A stretch of DNA of 64,000 bases from Chamaecyparis obtusa (lineage: Eukaryota; Streptophyta; Pinopsida; Cupressales; Cupressaceae). The position numbers were made by a program, and so were the translations under genes. Positions within the stretch are counted from its first letter, which is position 1; each line of letters opens with the position of its first letter. This document shows, one piece after another, positions 35,725 to 46,500 of the stretch. The DNA lies in contig BSBK01002057.1 of assembly GCA_027943335.1 (NCBI GenBank), positions 620,001-684,000 of the forward strand, read 5' to 3'. The notes beneath the pieces were generated by a model. The model made no database searches and had not been told where the DNA came from. It saw nothing but the letters and a program-made list of their open reading frames with translations.

Positions 35725-37030
35725 CTAGTGTTCGCTGAATCGGGAAGTGTCTTATCAAGTTTCAAAACAATCTGGCGATTCAGTGAATGAGTCAAATTCA
35801 TGCTCACTATTAATATCAGTTGCCAGTTCTCTAGATCTTCCAGCGGTTATCCCAAACATTCAGTGAATTGGCGAATGCATTAAAGCCAAGCTTTTTGATT
35901 ACTTTGTTCGCTAAGTCTCCAAGTGCTTCGGCGGTTTCATTTTCCTTTTCAAGAACTAGCGAATGGTGGTTATCTCTAGTTCTCGCAATATTTGGTGGTC
36001 TTTTGAAACAATCTAGCGACTCAGCGAATGCTCTTTGTTCGCTTGTTCTCAGAACCTAGTGGTCAAGGGTTGTTTCAACTAGAGAATTAGTGAATACCCT
36101 GGATTGCTTTCATGATCAACGACCCTGTTTTAATCTCAAAATATTTGTGGGTCCTGCATATTTGATCTGGCGAATGAGCGACTGAATACTTATAATGCTA
36201 TCCTCTAAATTTGGCGGTTCTGATGGTTTGCCCAAAAGATTTCAGCGGAGATAAGTTTCCTCACATTCACTTATTCTCGGAATAAGTTGGTGACATGCTA
36301 AGCCATTTAGCGATTCAGCGAAGCCTTTGGTCGCTAGTTCTCTTGATAAAAGGATAAAGGTTAAAACAATCTGGCGAATAAGCGAATCAATGGATGATGA
36401 GTTTTAAGGCTTCAGTCGCTTATTCTCGAAATGAAATTTTCACTGATATGGAGTATTTGGAGAACTAGCGAATGCTCTTTGTTCATTGATTCTCGGAATT
36501 AAATGGTTAAGGGTTTTGTTATTCAGAGAACTAGCGATAGCCATCGATTGATGAAGATCAACGGTCAATCTGGAATCCTAGTATAAAGTGATGATTAAGG
36601 AAAGATTTAGCGAATTAGAGATTAAAGGGGTTCGCCAGTTCTCCAGACAATCAAGTGGTTAAGTATATTTTTAAGCGAATGCGCGAACCCTTTGTTCGCC
36701 AGATCTCCAAAAAAAGTGACCGTCAGTCATAATATTAAGAGAATGGGAGGTGGCTTTGTTCGCTAGTTCGCCAAATGGTAATTGCAGTTAACTGTGTAAG
36801 TGGGAGCCCTTTGTTCGTTGATTCCCGAAATGCATGGATGGTTAAGGATAAGATTCTGAGAACCCGTGAAGCTAGTAGTCACTAGTTCTCCAAATGTGAA
36901 CTAGGATTAAATAGGGATTCAGAGAACCAGCGAAGCTAGTGGTCGCCAGTTCTCCGGTTGCTAGCTAGGGTTAGCATTATATTCAGCGATTAAGAGAAGC
37001 CAATAGTCGCTGGTTCGCTAAATGGGCTCA
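35725..37030. repeat. Array of short motifs alternating with their reverse complements (5' LTR)
   Basis: Several dozen diverged copies of GAGAACTAGCGAA and its reverse complement TTCGCTAGTTCTC alternate every 20-50 bases. Variants include CAGCGAATG, TTTGTTCGC(T/C)AG and (T/C)GGCGATT. Clear examples are near 35951, 36014, 36036, 36463, 36760 and 36938. Neighbouring copies can pair as hairpins. The array lies in U3 upstream of the accessory frame and is repeated in the 3' LTR at 49636-50941. Confidence 0.8.
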
Positions 37031-37469
37031 GATGGAAAAGGTCATAAAGGGAAAAGAAAAAGGACCGTTGCCACATAGATAAAGTACTTTGTCAATATGG
37101 ACATGAAACCAATAAGCCATCAAATCAACTTCAAGAAGAAAGATTGCATGACGCAAATAGTTTTAAAGTACAGAATCATGATCATTCCCTCTTCACCTTG
37201 TTTTCAAGTAGTTTAATCTATCTGTCAACATCCGGACATGGTGAGCTCGAAATTTGAAATCTGGGGGTACATGAAATTGAATATGGGATCCATTAAGGAG
37301 ATTTGCATTAACTATGGTAGTTGCACACCTTGGATTCATATCGATAAATAAGTTTAAGCTCATTGTTTATTTGTTCAGTCTCAGTTGTCAAGAGCTTCTG
37401 TTTGTCCAGAGAATTTCTGAGCATAAAGCATTTGAGATACAGAGAATTGAAGGTGTTTCTATAGCAAGG

Positions 37470-40400
37470 ATGAGTCAACCTGAGAAGAGTGCAGCGTCTT
37501 CTAGTAGTGAGGCCAAGACCAAAACTGGTGAGGACAGGAATAAGCCAAATTTTTCAGATGAATTCCTGAAACTGTTGCCGGGCTCCAGTCAGAACAAATG
37601 GGCTGCTGATGCATGTTTGAAGATCTTTTGGAATGGTGTAGAGACCCAATCACTCCGGAATTTACAGGTTACACTATTTTCAACTTCTTTTACAGCAATA
37701 AAAATAAGCATGTTCCTGTCTGTAATGGTTGGGTGTTAGGATTAGGAAAAATGGTTGTCCCTGACGTTTTCTTAGATATTGATTTAATTGTTGCCCTAGC
37801 CAGAAGTTATGACCCTATCTCAAGGACAATTAGAAAAGAAGACCAATCACCCTTAGTTACTCTTGATAAGGGATCTTTTATGAAAGCTTTTGGTCTATAC
37901 ACGTCCTTTTCCACTGAGATTGATTTGAACAAAGAAAAGGCAAGATACAGAAGCAATGTAGGGTCAGTAAAAGACCAGTTGGTTAAACATATGCCAAAAT
38001 AGGATAAATACATAGCCCCCCTTCCTGCTAACATGAATGCCCCATACCAGTTCAAATCCCTCCATCATTATATGAGATATACTTGCTATGCATTATGTAG
38101 AGTTTTGGGAATGGATGGGAATGCAGAATTTTTACCAGCTGACTTGCTGATGATCATCTTGGATATTCAAAATCCTTTGGTAAACACTGACTATGATTAC
38201 ATTCAGTATGTGATTGATAGGATGCATCAAGGGCTGATGTCTGTCAAAGAAAGTAAAAGTCCTATTGAGTTCATCCATTATTCTCTATTAATGCATTTGA
38301 TTCTATTTTTCAACATCAACAGTTTTGATGCAAACATGTTAAAACCAAGGTTCACTTTCAAAGATCAGCACAATCCAGTGCAGTTGTGGGTGAGGATATG
38401 GAATTCTACCTCTAATGAAGCAGATTTTTGTGTTTTTCAGAATTTTATTGTTTATCCAATTATCAGGATGCTAGGCATAAATGTCACCAGGCTATCTCCT
38501 AGAGTCCTCAGGCTTTTAAGACCACTGCAGTATGTGGATAAGTGGGATGGAAATCATAATTGGGGTGATTTCTACTTAGGAGATAATTCCACAATTATCA
38601 GAGTTTATGGTTGTCCCCAACCCCCACATTTATTACCAAAGTATGTGCCTCCGAGATTGGCTTGTTTGGAATTTGTTTGGCAACTAATGTTTATAGATAA
38701 AGAGCTTCTGGCCCCTCATAGAAAGGGTACATTCACACCTAGGCAATTCAGGGTAGGTGACTTCTTGATAGGAAAGAGGGCTTTTCCTCAAATCAGTGCA
38801 TGGTTACAACAATTCAAAATGGTTACTGGTGCTTGTAGGCACATAGATCTTGAGGACTTCATCAAGATTGCCAGGATGACTTACATCCCAAACATTGGTG
38901 TGATCAAGGAGCATGAAGGTTTGGATGAAGAAGATGTGATTAGAAACATCTTAGATGAAGATGAGGTTAAGAGGAGATGGTACAGATTCTTTGATTTAGT
39001 AGATTTGTCCAACCAATTGAAAGCATCTTAGATTCCTTTTGAGGGTTTTTTCCCTGATCTTCCTTATTTGAAGAAGATTGATGGGATGATTGAAAAGTAT
39101 GATACCTTGGCAAATCAATTGGAAGGCTTGATTGATCAGAATGAGCCAGAGAAGAAGAAAAGGAAAGATTATTCATCTTCTGATGAGGAAGAATTTACTG
39201 ATGAGTCACAAGAAGAAGATAGTCCTCCAGAGGTTGAGGGACCACCAGTTGTTGATCTCACTCAAGATCAACCAAAAATAAGGGATATCTCAGAGCCACC
39301 ATTGAAGAAACAGAGGCTTGAGGAAGGTGAACCTTCAAGGCATGAGAAACAAAGAAGGGAAATTGACAGAGCATCTGCTCTTGTACTAGGTGATAGGCCA
39401 TATCATCATCAATTGAGGAAAGCAATAAGAGCAGGCAAGAAAATAGCCATTGAGCAAGAAAGCAGGGAAAAGTCCTTATGGTTGGAGAAGGATATGAGAG
39501 AGGTCTATCAAGAGGAATTCTTGAGTGATGATCAATTCATTAAGACTGATGAGTTCGAGAGTTTTCTCATTTGGAACAAGCAGCAAGAAGTAAAGAAAGC
39601 TCTGCCTGAAGGTATGGAGCCAAGTGAAGAAACTTTGAGAGCTCTTGCTTCATATGATCCTAGCCTTGATCCTATAACAGTGGATGAAGCCAGAGAATTG
39701 GTTAAATCAAGTGGAATGTTGTTAACCCCAGGATGGGATCTGACTTCTGCATTCCTCATTGATCAATTGAGAAAGAAACCAGAGGGTAGCCTATCATATG
39801 AGGTTCACATTGGTGACATGATAAGAGGAAGTGGCTATGACCCTAAGTCCCAAGCTATTGCAATGTGGTCTATGGCCCCCAAAACCCAAAAGCCATACCT
39901 ATTGAGTATAGAGGATAAGATGGAGGGGAATAAAATTATATGGACTGTACAAAATACAACAGACCTTGAAGTCTCCAAGGTAGTAACTCATTGGGCTAAT
40001 CTGAATGAAGCCAAGACAGCTTAGCTGTCAGAAAGATATGCCAAATTGTTTGAAAGTTCAAGCATGGTAGCCAAGGACAAAGATTTGAAAATGATGAAGA
40101 TCAAACAATTGGAAGATGAGCTGGCAGAAATAAAGGTCAAACTTGAGGAAGCCTCAAAAATAATTCCTCCTCCTCCTTTGCAAGTTGAAGTACCTGTTCA
40201 GGTAAATTTGGAGGCACTTGAGGGACCTGCTGAAGATTTGGAGAAGGTGAAATTGGATGCATCCCTGGACACTATAGCCAAAATAGTGCAGTACAGGTAG
40301 GAAAAAATAAAGGACAAGATGGATGCAGTTCATAAATCAGTCAGCCTATTACATCAGACCAATCAAAAGGTGAATGACTATTTAGCCACCTTGGAGCCAC

Positions 40401-40954
40401 TCTATAGTATTTGGTCTGGGAGGAATTTGTTATTTGATAAGCTTGACAGTTTACAAGAACACAGGCCTGATATCCCAAAAGTAGTGACTGATGTATTTGA
40501 AAGGATTGGCCTAATAAGTCTCGCATCAAAGTTTTTCAAAGGAAAGTCAAACCAAATAAAGGCTAAGTTAGCCATGTTTGATAAAGATTACAGCAAGTAT
40601 TTGCCCCCGGTATATGATGACAATGGAAATGTGGTTAAGCTGGAAGATTGGAAGTTGTCAATGGGTCAGTTGGTAATCAATCAAGATGCCTTCCTAAAAG
40701 ATAATAAGGCTTTGGATGTGGAAGGAACTAACAATATAATTGATAGTTTATTCAAAGTTGAAAGTGACTGTATTAAGTTTGTAGCAGAAGTTGAAAATGT
40801 GACTGATACTACATGGGAATGACAAGTTAACTTATTACAGGAGCTGCAGAGTTACGACTGGCCATCTGATGATGATGTGGCAGCTTGGGAAAAGTTAATC
40901 ACAAAGAAGAAGAAGAAACCGGTTATCCAGCTGACAGAGGAGGAAGAAGAATAG
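37470..40954 (+). pseudogene. LTR-borne accessory protein, 5' LTR copy (frameshifted)
   Basis: This is the same gene as the better copy in the 3' LTR (51381-54866). This copy has lost one base near 37605 and has private stops at 38000, 40022, 40298 and 40820. It shares with the other copy the internal TAG at 39029-39031 and the natural stop at 40952-40954. The start chosen is ATG 37470 (MSQPEKSAASSSSEAK). An in-frame upstream start at 37314 would add a hydrophobic leader but is less likely. Function unknown. Domain description is given under the 3' copy. Confidence 0.75.
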
Positions 40955-41245
40955 ATTGCACTTGGCACCTGATCCAGAATTTGAGGGAGAGCGTGTTCAA
41001 ACAGAAAATGATGTAAATTAGCTTGTAATGGCGGTCATCATTCATATGACAAACTTGGTAACTGCTCTGAAAATATCTACAAACAAAGGTGCCAGCTGCG
41101 GAAGTTGTTTAGAACTGAAAAATACGCCTTGCTGTCTTTATTAAATATCTTTCTGTTTGTATTTTCTTTTGTCTTCTAGTGCAAATTTCTATCAGCCATC
41201 CGAAGCTTGTTGCATCCTTTCGAGGATTCCAGGATGGTTGATTAG

Positions 41246-41253
41246 TATAAATA
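41246..41253 (+). promoter_or_regulatory. Candidate TATA box of the Tat element (5' LTR)
   Basis: TATAAATA in a locally mixed-composition stretch, about 290 bp after the accessory frame and about 950 bp before the LTR end. If this starts the genomic transcript, the accessory frame lies in U3. The same octamer is at 55158-55165. Confidence 0.5.
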
Positions 41254-42208
41254 GTCAGTTTCTATTGAAGATAGAGGTTGGAAAATATTTTTGTAAAGGA
41301 GAGGTCTGGAATATAGAACCTTATTTTCTGTGAAATCAAGGAAGACTATACGAATGCATTTTATCAATTAATACAAATACACTGGAGTTTTGTTACTATC
41401 ATTTGATTGTCTTTACATGTGGAGTGTTTTAGTTTCTTTATGTATTTAGATTTTAAGATAGTTTAAATACATCTTTCACAAGGTGAATGTAGGGGTTGAG
41501 CTTAAGTTTCTTTCAAGGAAAGAGTAAAATCTTAGGGGAGGTCTCTGGGAATTGAATATCTATATGTGGATTTGATGACAGGTGTAGGAATGGAAACAAT
41601 GATATGTTAGGCATGTTATTTGAGTTTCATTGTATTCATTTTAATAGATATATGTGAAGGTAGAGTTTGACTCTGATGCCCAGCGGATAAGGGACTGGTT
41701 TTAGATCCATTTACATTGGTTTACCATCCAATATATAATTGATTGAAATTTTACTTTATATGCATAATTTCTAGACTTCAGACATTTTATGACAAGCTCA
41801 TAAATATGTATTTTAATGCTTTGAAGAAGCAATAAATAAGGTTAACCCTTCCCCGAGTTTAACTCTAAAAGGAAGAAGGATGAATATCCTTAAGCCATTG
41901 TATTGTGTTGCTATTTTTATAATCTATATCATGATGTTGTGTATCAGGATGATTTGGGTTATACTCAGATTTTTAGCAACTTATTGAGTTGGATTTTGAA
42001 GGCAGTAACAAAGCAGTGAAGGAGCAAGTTCTCAATTCAGAGCTCAGTTGAACATTGAATTGATAGAGGTACACCCGCCTAAGTATATATTACTCAAAGT
42101 GAAGAAGGTCTTAACCTTAATACCTTAGTAGTTTGTAACTTGCTAGGTTACAGCCATTGGGATTATTTGATTAATTAATTAATCTGCAGGTTCAAACACT
42201 AACAAAAT

Positions 42209-42226
42209 TGGCGACTCTACTGGGGA
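42209..42226 (+). promoter_or_regulatory. Primer-binding site, Tat/Ogre type
   Basis: TGGCGACTCTACTGGGGA, four bases after the 5' LTR. This differs from the Met-tRNA sites of the other elements here and matches the class described for Tat/Ogre elements, attributed to an Arg tRNA. Confidence 0.88.
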
Positions 42227-42397
42227 CTTATTTTGATAGCCTGCAATAGGTTAGTGCAAATCTTGTCTATTGTATGTTTGTAGACTAGTAGAAATAATTT
42301 TTCATTCCCGCTTGAGTAGTGGGTGGCGACTCTAAAGAAATCTGTGTTACCAGTTGCTAATAGTTGCAAAATTTTTTAAAAATTGTTGTCATTTACA

Positions 42398-43501
42398 ATG
42401 AGTCGACCAAGGAACACTAGGTCTTATTATAGGGATCATCCAGAAGATAATATAGCGGATGAACTCCACACACCAAGCAGAAAGCAATGGTCTAGGAGAG
42501 GCCAAAATAATGCTAGTTCCCAGGCTCCTTTTCGAGAAAGATTTCGTGTTCCACTTCCTCATGAAACTTCTTCATCTTCTGGCAATCCTGAGCATGTCAA
42601 AGGGGTCACACCAGAGGTCTATATGCAAAAAGAAGTAGTCACAGAAGTAGGTTTTTTCCCTGCTAGAGAAACCCTTGAACAACCCGATGAAACCTCTACT
42701 GCTGAAACAGCTTCATATGATTCTGAGAAGTTAAGAGAGGAAGTGATTGCCTTGAGAGAAAAGGAACATGAACAATTAGTAGAAATTGCTAATAGAATGA
42801 AGGTAAGGGAACAACAGCTTCGTGAATTGCTTCTGGAAAGGGAAGAACTCCTCAAGAGAACCAGGAGAAATGAGACCCATGTTAGTGATCTAAACCAGGA
42901 TGTACAAGGTTTGGATAAAGACTTGTTTGGTGATATGCAAGCTTTGAGAAAGCAAGCTCAGGATACCAGGCCCAAACAAAGTGAATTTGAGGGAACAGGC
43001 CATGTTTTAAGACAACTGAATCCCTCTGAAATCAAAATAAACAAGGAGATTAAAATTCCCCCCAAGGAAATCCCTGATAAGGGAAAACAAAAAGTGGTGG
43101 GTGTTGCTATAAATGAACCAAAGAAGGTTGTGCCCATTCCTGATGTGCCTACTCAAGCTAGTACAGATTTAGACAGAGCTAGGAAAGCAAAGGAGGATTT
43201 GGCTATGCAACTTGAGAAACTTGAGTTAGAGGCTGCTGCAGATGAAATGAAGAGGAAGATTGCCTTTCTACATGCTAACATGAATACATCTGCTAGTAGT
43301 TCTGTCCCTATTACCATAGGAACAACTTCATCCAGTCAGCCTAACATTTCAATTCCAAATACTCAAGCCTTTCACTCTGGACAATATCCATCTGGACAAT
43401 TTCCTAGTCAAGTTCCCTTGGTTTCTCAGGGTACAGTGGGAACTATACCCTGTCAAAATGTTGCAATTACCCCTCTGAATCAGCCAACTATCCAAAGATG
43501 A
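42398..43501 (+). CDS. gag: Gag N-terminal extension (coiled coil)
   Basis: ATG 42398 (MSRPRNTRS) opens about 367 codons ending at TGA 43499-43501. Just beyond the stop the same frame continues into the gag capsid domain, so this is probably the N-terminal part of one Gag protein split by a recent C-to-T stop (AGA TGA CCA). Residues about 110-160 form a Glu/Arg/Leu-rich coiled coil (LREKEHEQLVEIANRMK). A second helical stretch lies near residues 255-290. The C-terminal part is Ser/Thr/Gln/Pro-rich. There is no signal peptide or membrane segment. Likely role: Gag self-association. If the stop is read as genuine, it would instead be a separate ORF before gag. Confidence 0.8.
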   Translation: MSRPRNTRSYYRDHPEDNIADELHTPSRKQWSRRGQNNASSQAPFRERFRVPLPHETSSSSGNPEHVKGVTPEVYMQKEVVTEVGFFPARETLEQPDETSTAETASYDSEKLREEVIALREKEHEQLVEIANRMKVREQQLRELLLEREELLKRTRRNETHVSDLNQDVQGLDKDLFGDMQALRKQAQDTRPKQSEFEGTGHVLRQLNPSEIKINKEIKIPPKEIPDKGKQKVVGVAINEPKKVVPIPDVPTQASTDLDRARKAKEDLAMQLEKLELEAAADEMKRKIAFLHANMNTSASSSVPITIGTTSSSQPNISIPNTQAFHSGQYPSGQFPSQVPLVSQGTVGTIPCQNVAITPLNQPTIQR

Positions 43502-43510
43502 CCAGTTCAT

Positions 43511-46500
43511 TTGGATAGATATAGGCCCTTATTTTTTGATGGTATTCCTGGCCAACCTAATGCTATTCCTAATGAAATCAGGAAGAAGATCCCATTATTC
43601 ACTGGGAATAATGTTATTACTTGTGAAGAGCATTTGAAGTTTTTCACAGATAAAGTTAATGACTATGAGATTGAGCATGAAGATGTCATTATGAAACTTT
43701 TTGTTCAATCATTGATTGAAGATGCTAGGGATTGGTACAGAGGGTTACCTGAGAATAGTATTGCTTCATGGGATGAATTTGTCAGGAGTTTTAAAGAGCA
43801 GTATGCTGAACATGTGAATTCTAGTTACATGCTCAATGAATTCAATAATATCAAGAAAAATTATAATGAGAGCATGTCAGAGTTCAATAGCCGGTTTCAA
43901 AAGGCTATGTACAAATTGTTCCAGGTATTGAGGTTGGATGATGCAGTTTGCATGACCACTTATTTCAATTCCATAGATGGTAAAATTTCTTATCTCCTAA
44001 GAGATAAAAATCCCCGCACCCTTAGGGATGCATTTAAATTGGCCATAAATATTGAGAGTAACCGAAAGGCATCTGGCCAAATGTACAAGAGGGATGAGGG
44101 TAAATTGTGGAAAGAGACCAGACCACAACATGCAAGGCCTTTTAAAGAGGAGGATAAAGGATCGGGTGCTAACAAGGAGTTCCCAACAAGATTTGATAAA
44201 GGTGGTAGAAACTTTCAAGATGCAAGACCCCCTTATCAAAGGCAGGACAAGGCCCCTAATTTGAGAGATATGCCTTACAAAACTAATTGGAAGGATGGGA
44301 GACCTGTTCTCGACAACAATGAAGTACAAAAAGGGAGAGATACCCCATATCCCTTAAAGAAAAATACAACACACAATGTAGAAAGCACTCCTTGGTGTGT
44401 TGCTTGTAATATGCCTCATTCACCTTTCCAGTGTGCTGTGGCCCAAGCCTTAGGAGAAGAGGCCGATAACTCATGTGCAGGAGATTATGAAGAATCTGAA
44501 AAGCCTGCCATTAACATGTTTACTACAGATCCAATAGAGGATTTTGTGTCCTCAGATGATGAAGCAAGCTGCCCAGATGTTGATCATAAGAGAAAGATTT
44601 TCTCTGATTATGAGCAACAAATATTTACTCAATCTGATCCTGAAGAATTTGATAACAATGATTATAAAACTCATATGGTGGGATCTAGATCAGATGAGAA
44701 GCAATGGAGGAAGCCCAGTGAAGAGGAAATCAAAAACTTAACTGTGGCTGCCATAACACAAGCAAGATCCTCATACAATTTGAGGAACAGAAAGGTGGAT
44801 AATGAACAGGGAATTCCTAGATCAGTATTCATCAAAGGTAGTCCTCAGGATAAGGGTTTCCCAAAGCCCAATGTTATAGATGGAAAGGATCAAGAACTTG
44901 TGGGTGAAAAGAAGAAAGGGGAGGAAGTTAGTACTGACAAGATGAAAAGGAAAACTGGTAGGACAAAGGATCAATCTGATTCTCCTGCTAATTCCCCTGC
45001 ATTTGATATGAGACATGCGTTGTCTCAGATGAAAGTGTCCATCCCTCTGCTTGAAATGTTGAAAATAGAAGAGCACAAGACAGCAGCCTTGGCTCTTATA
45101 AATGAGCAGAGATTTGCTCCTACCAAACAAGAGGAAGGGAGTTCTATAAAAAGGCCTATTCCCATCTCAGATGTATGTGTTGGGACAATTGTAACACAAG
45201 AACCTTCTTCCATCAATCCATTTTATGTCACTTTAATTGTGAATGATTTATTGTTAAAAAATTGTATGATAGACTCTGGTGCTGCCACAACTGTGATGCC
45301 ATATCATGTAATGAAAGAATTAGGATTGCAAGTTGACACTTCTAATGGCAGGTGTTATGCAATGGATAATAGGGTAGTGCCTGTTGTGGGGACTTTGATT
45401 GGAATTGAGGTAAAAATTGCTGCATTCCTAGAGGCTACATACAAAATGGATGTAGTTGTTGTGGATACAGAGCCTCACTATGGCATGTTATTGTCAAGAC
45501 AATGGGCTGCAGCAGTGGGTGGAAAGTTGGAACTAGATTTATCTTATGCCACTATTCCAGTGAATGGGACTGAAGTAAAGTTGTACAGGGAGCCCCGTTC
45601 CTCAGTTATGGTGGAAATGGTTGCTCCGGAAGCCCTTAATTGTTTTGTAGATATTGACATGAATAATTTTGTGATTGAAAAGGTGATACCTCAGTTGAAA
45701 AACACAGACCCGATTGTGGAAGAGTTGATGATGCAACAAGATAGCTTATGGCAAATGTTTTTTGATGGTGGATGCTCCAAAGAAGGATCAGGAGCCGGTG
45801 TTGTTTTCATTTCCCCATCAAGTAATACTTTCAAGTATTCCTTTTTGTTGACTTTTAGTTGTACAAATAATACTGCTGAATATGAGGCCCTGATCTTGGT
45901 TTTAGATGTAGCCATAAAGCATGGTATTAAATGTTTAAAAGTTCACAGTGATTCCCAATTGATTGTAGCCCAAGTAAGATCCCAATATGCTTCTAAGGAT
46001 GAGAAACTCAAGTTGTATAAGCATGCTGTCTGGGATAGATTAGAATTTTTTGAAGCTTTTAATCTGCTCTGGGTAGAGAGGTCAAATAACATCATGGCAG
46101 ACTTTCTTGCTAATGTTTCTTTGAAAAACAATGATATCACCCTCTCTGGTGTTTCCATGTTGGAAACTAAAACTAGGCTTGTAGTTCCTGACAATGTGTA
46201 CAATTGGCAAGTTTTTGAGGATGATCTTGATATCCTTAGATTCCTTCAAGGCCTGGATCAATATGATGGTCAACAAATAGATTTTAATGAGGTACAGGAA
46301 TGTATTGAAGGAAAAGAATGCATCATGGGAAATGAAATAGTTCAATTGCCTTCTACTCATATACCCAAAGGACTGGTAGAACTGGAGGGAATGTTTAAAA
46401 TAAATGATGGTTTTCTGTCCCAAAAGTCTAATACAAAATTGGAAGACTTAGAGGAGATAAACCTAGGATCAAAAAATTCCCCACAAATGGTATACATTGG

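Larger units (their letters stand above)
35468..42204 (+). repeat. 5' LTR (6,737 bp) of the Tat element
   Basis: In order it holds: about 250 bp of unique sequence; the inverted-motif array (35725-37030); an untranslated stretch; the accessory frame (37470-40954); a TATA box (41246); and about 950 bp of probable R/U5 with AATAAA at 41831. It differs from the 3' LTR at few sites within the coding part and at more sites, largely CG versus CA/TG, in the array. Confidence 0.93.

Noticed and set aside
35725..37030. CRISPR-like array
   Set aside because: Motifs are short, diverged, in both orientations and irregularly spaced, and lie inside a plant retrotransposon LTR.
37314..37469. Upstream start (MVVAHLGF) of the LTR accessory frame as a signal peptide
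   Set aside because: The hydrophobic stretch is possible, but the Ser/Lys-rich start at MSQPEK and nuclear-type motifs later fit better; kept as an alternative only.
42383..42397. Upstream start for the Tat Gag frame (MLSFT)
   Set aside because: It depends on a non-ATG codon; ATG 42398 is the first proper start.
43990..44329. Antisense frames opposite the Tat gag-pol and LTR frames
   Set aside because: They mirror the sense codons, contain no motifs, and are not kept between the two LTR copies as independent frames.
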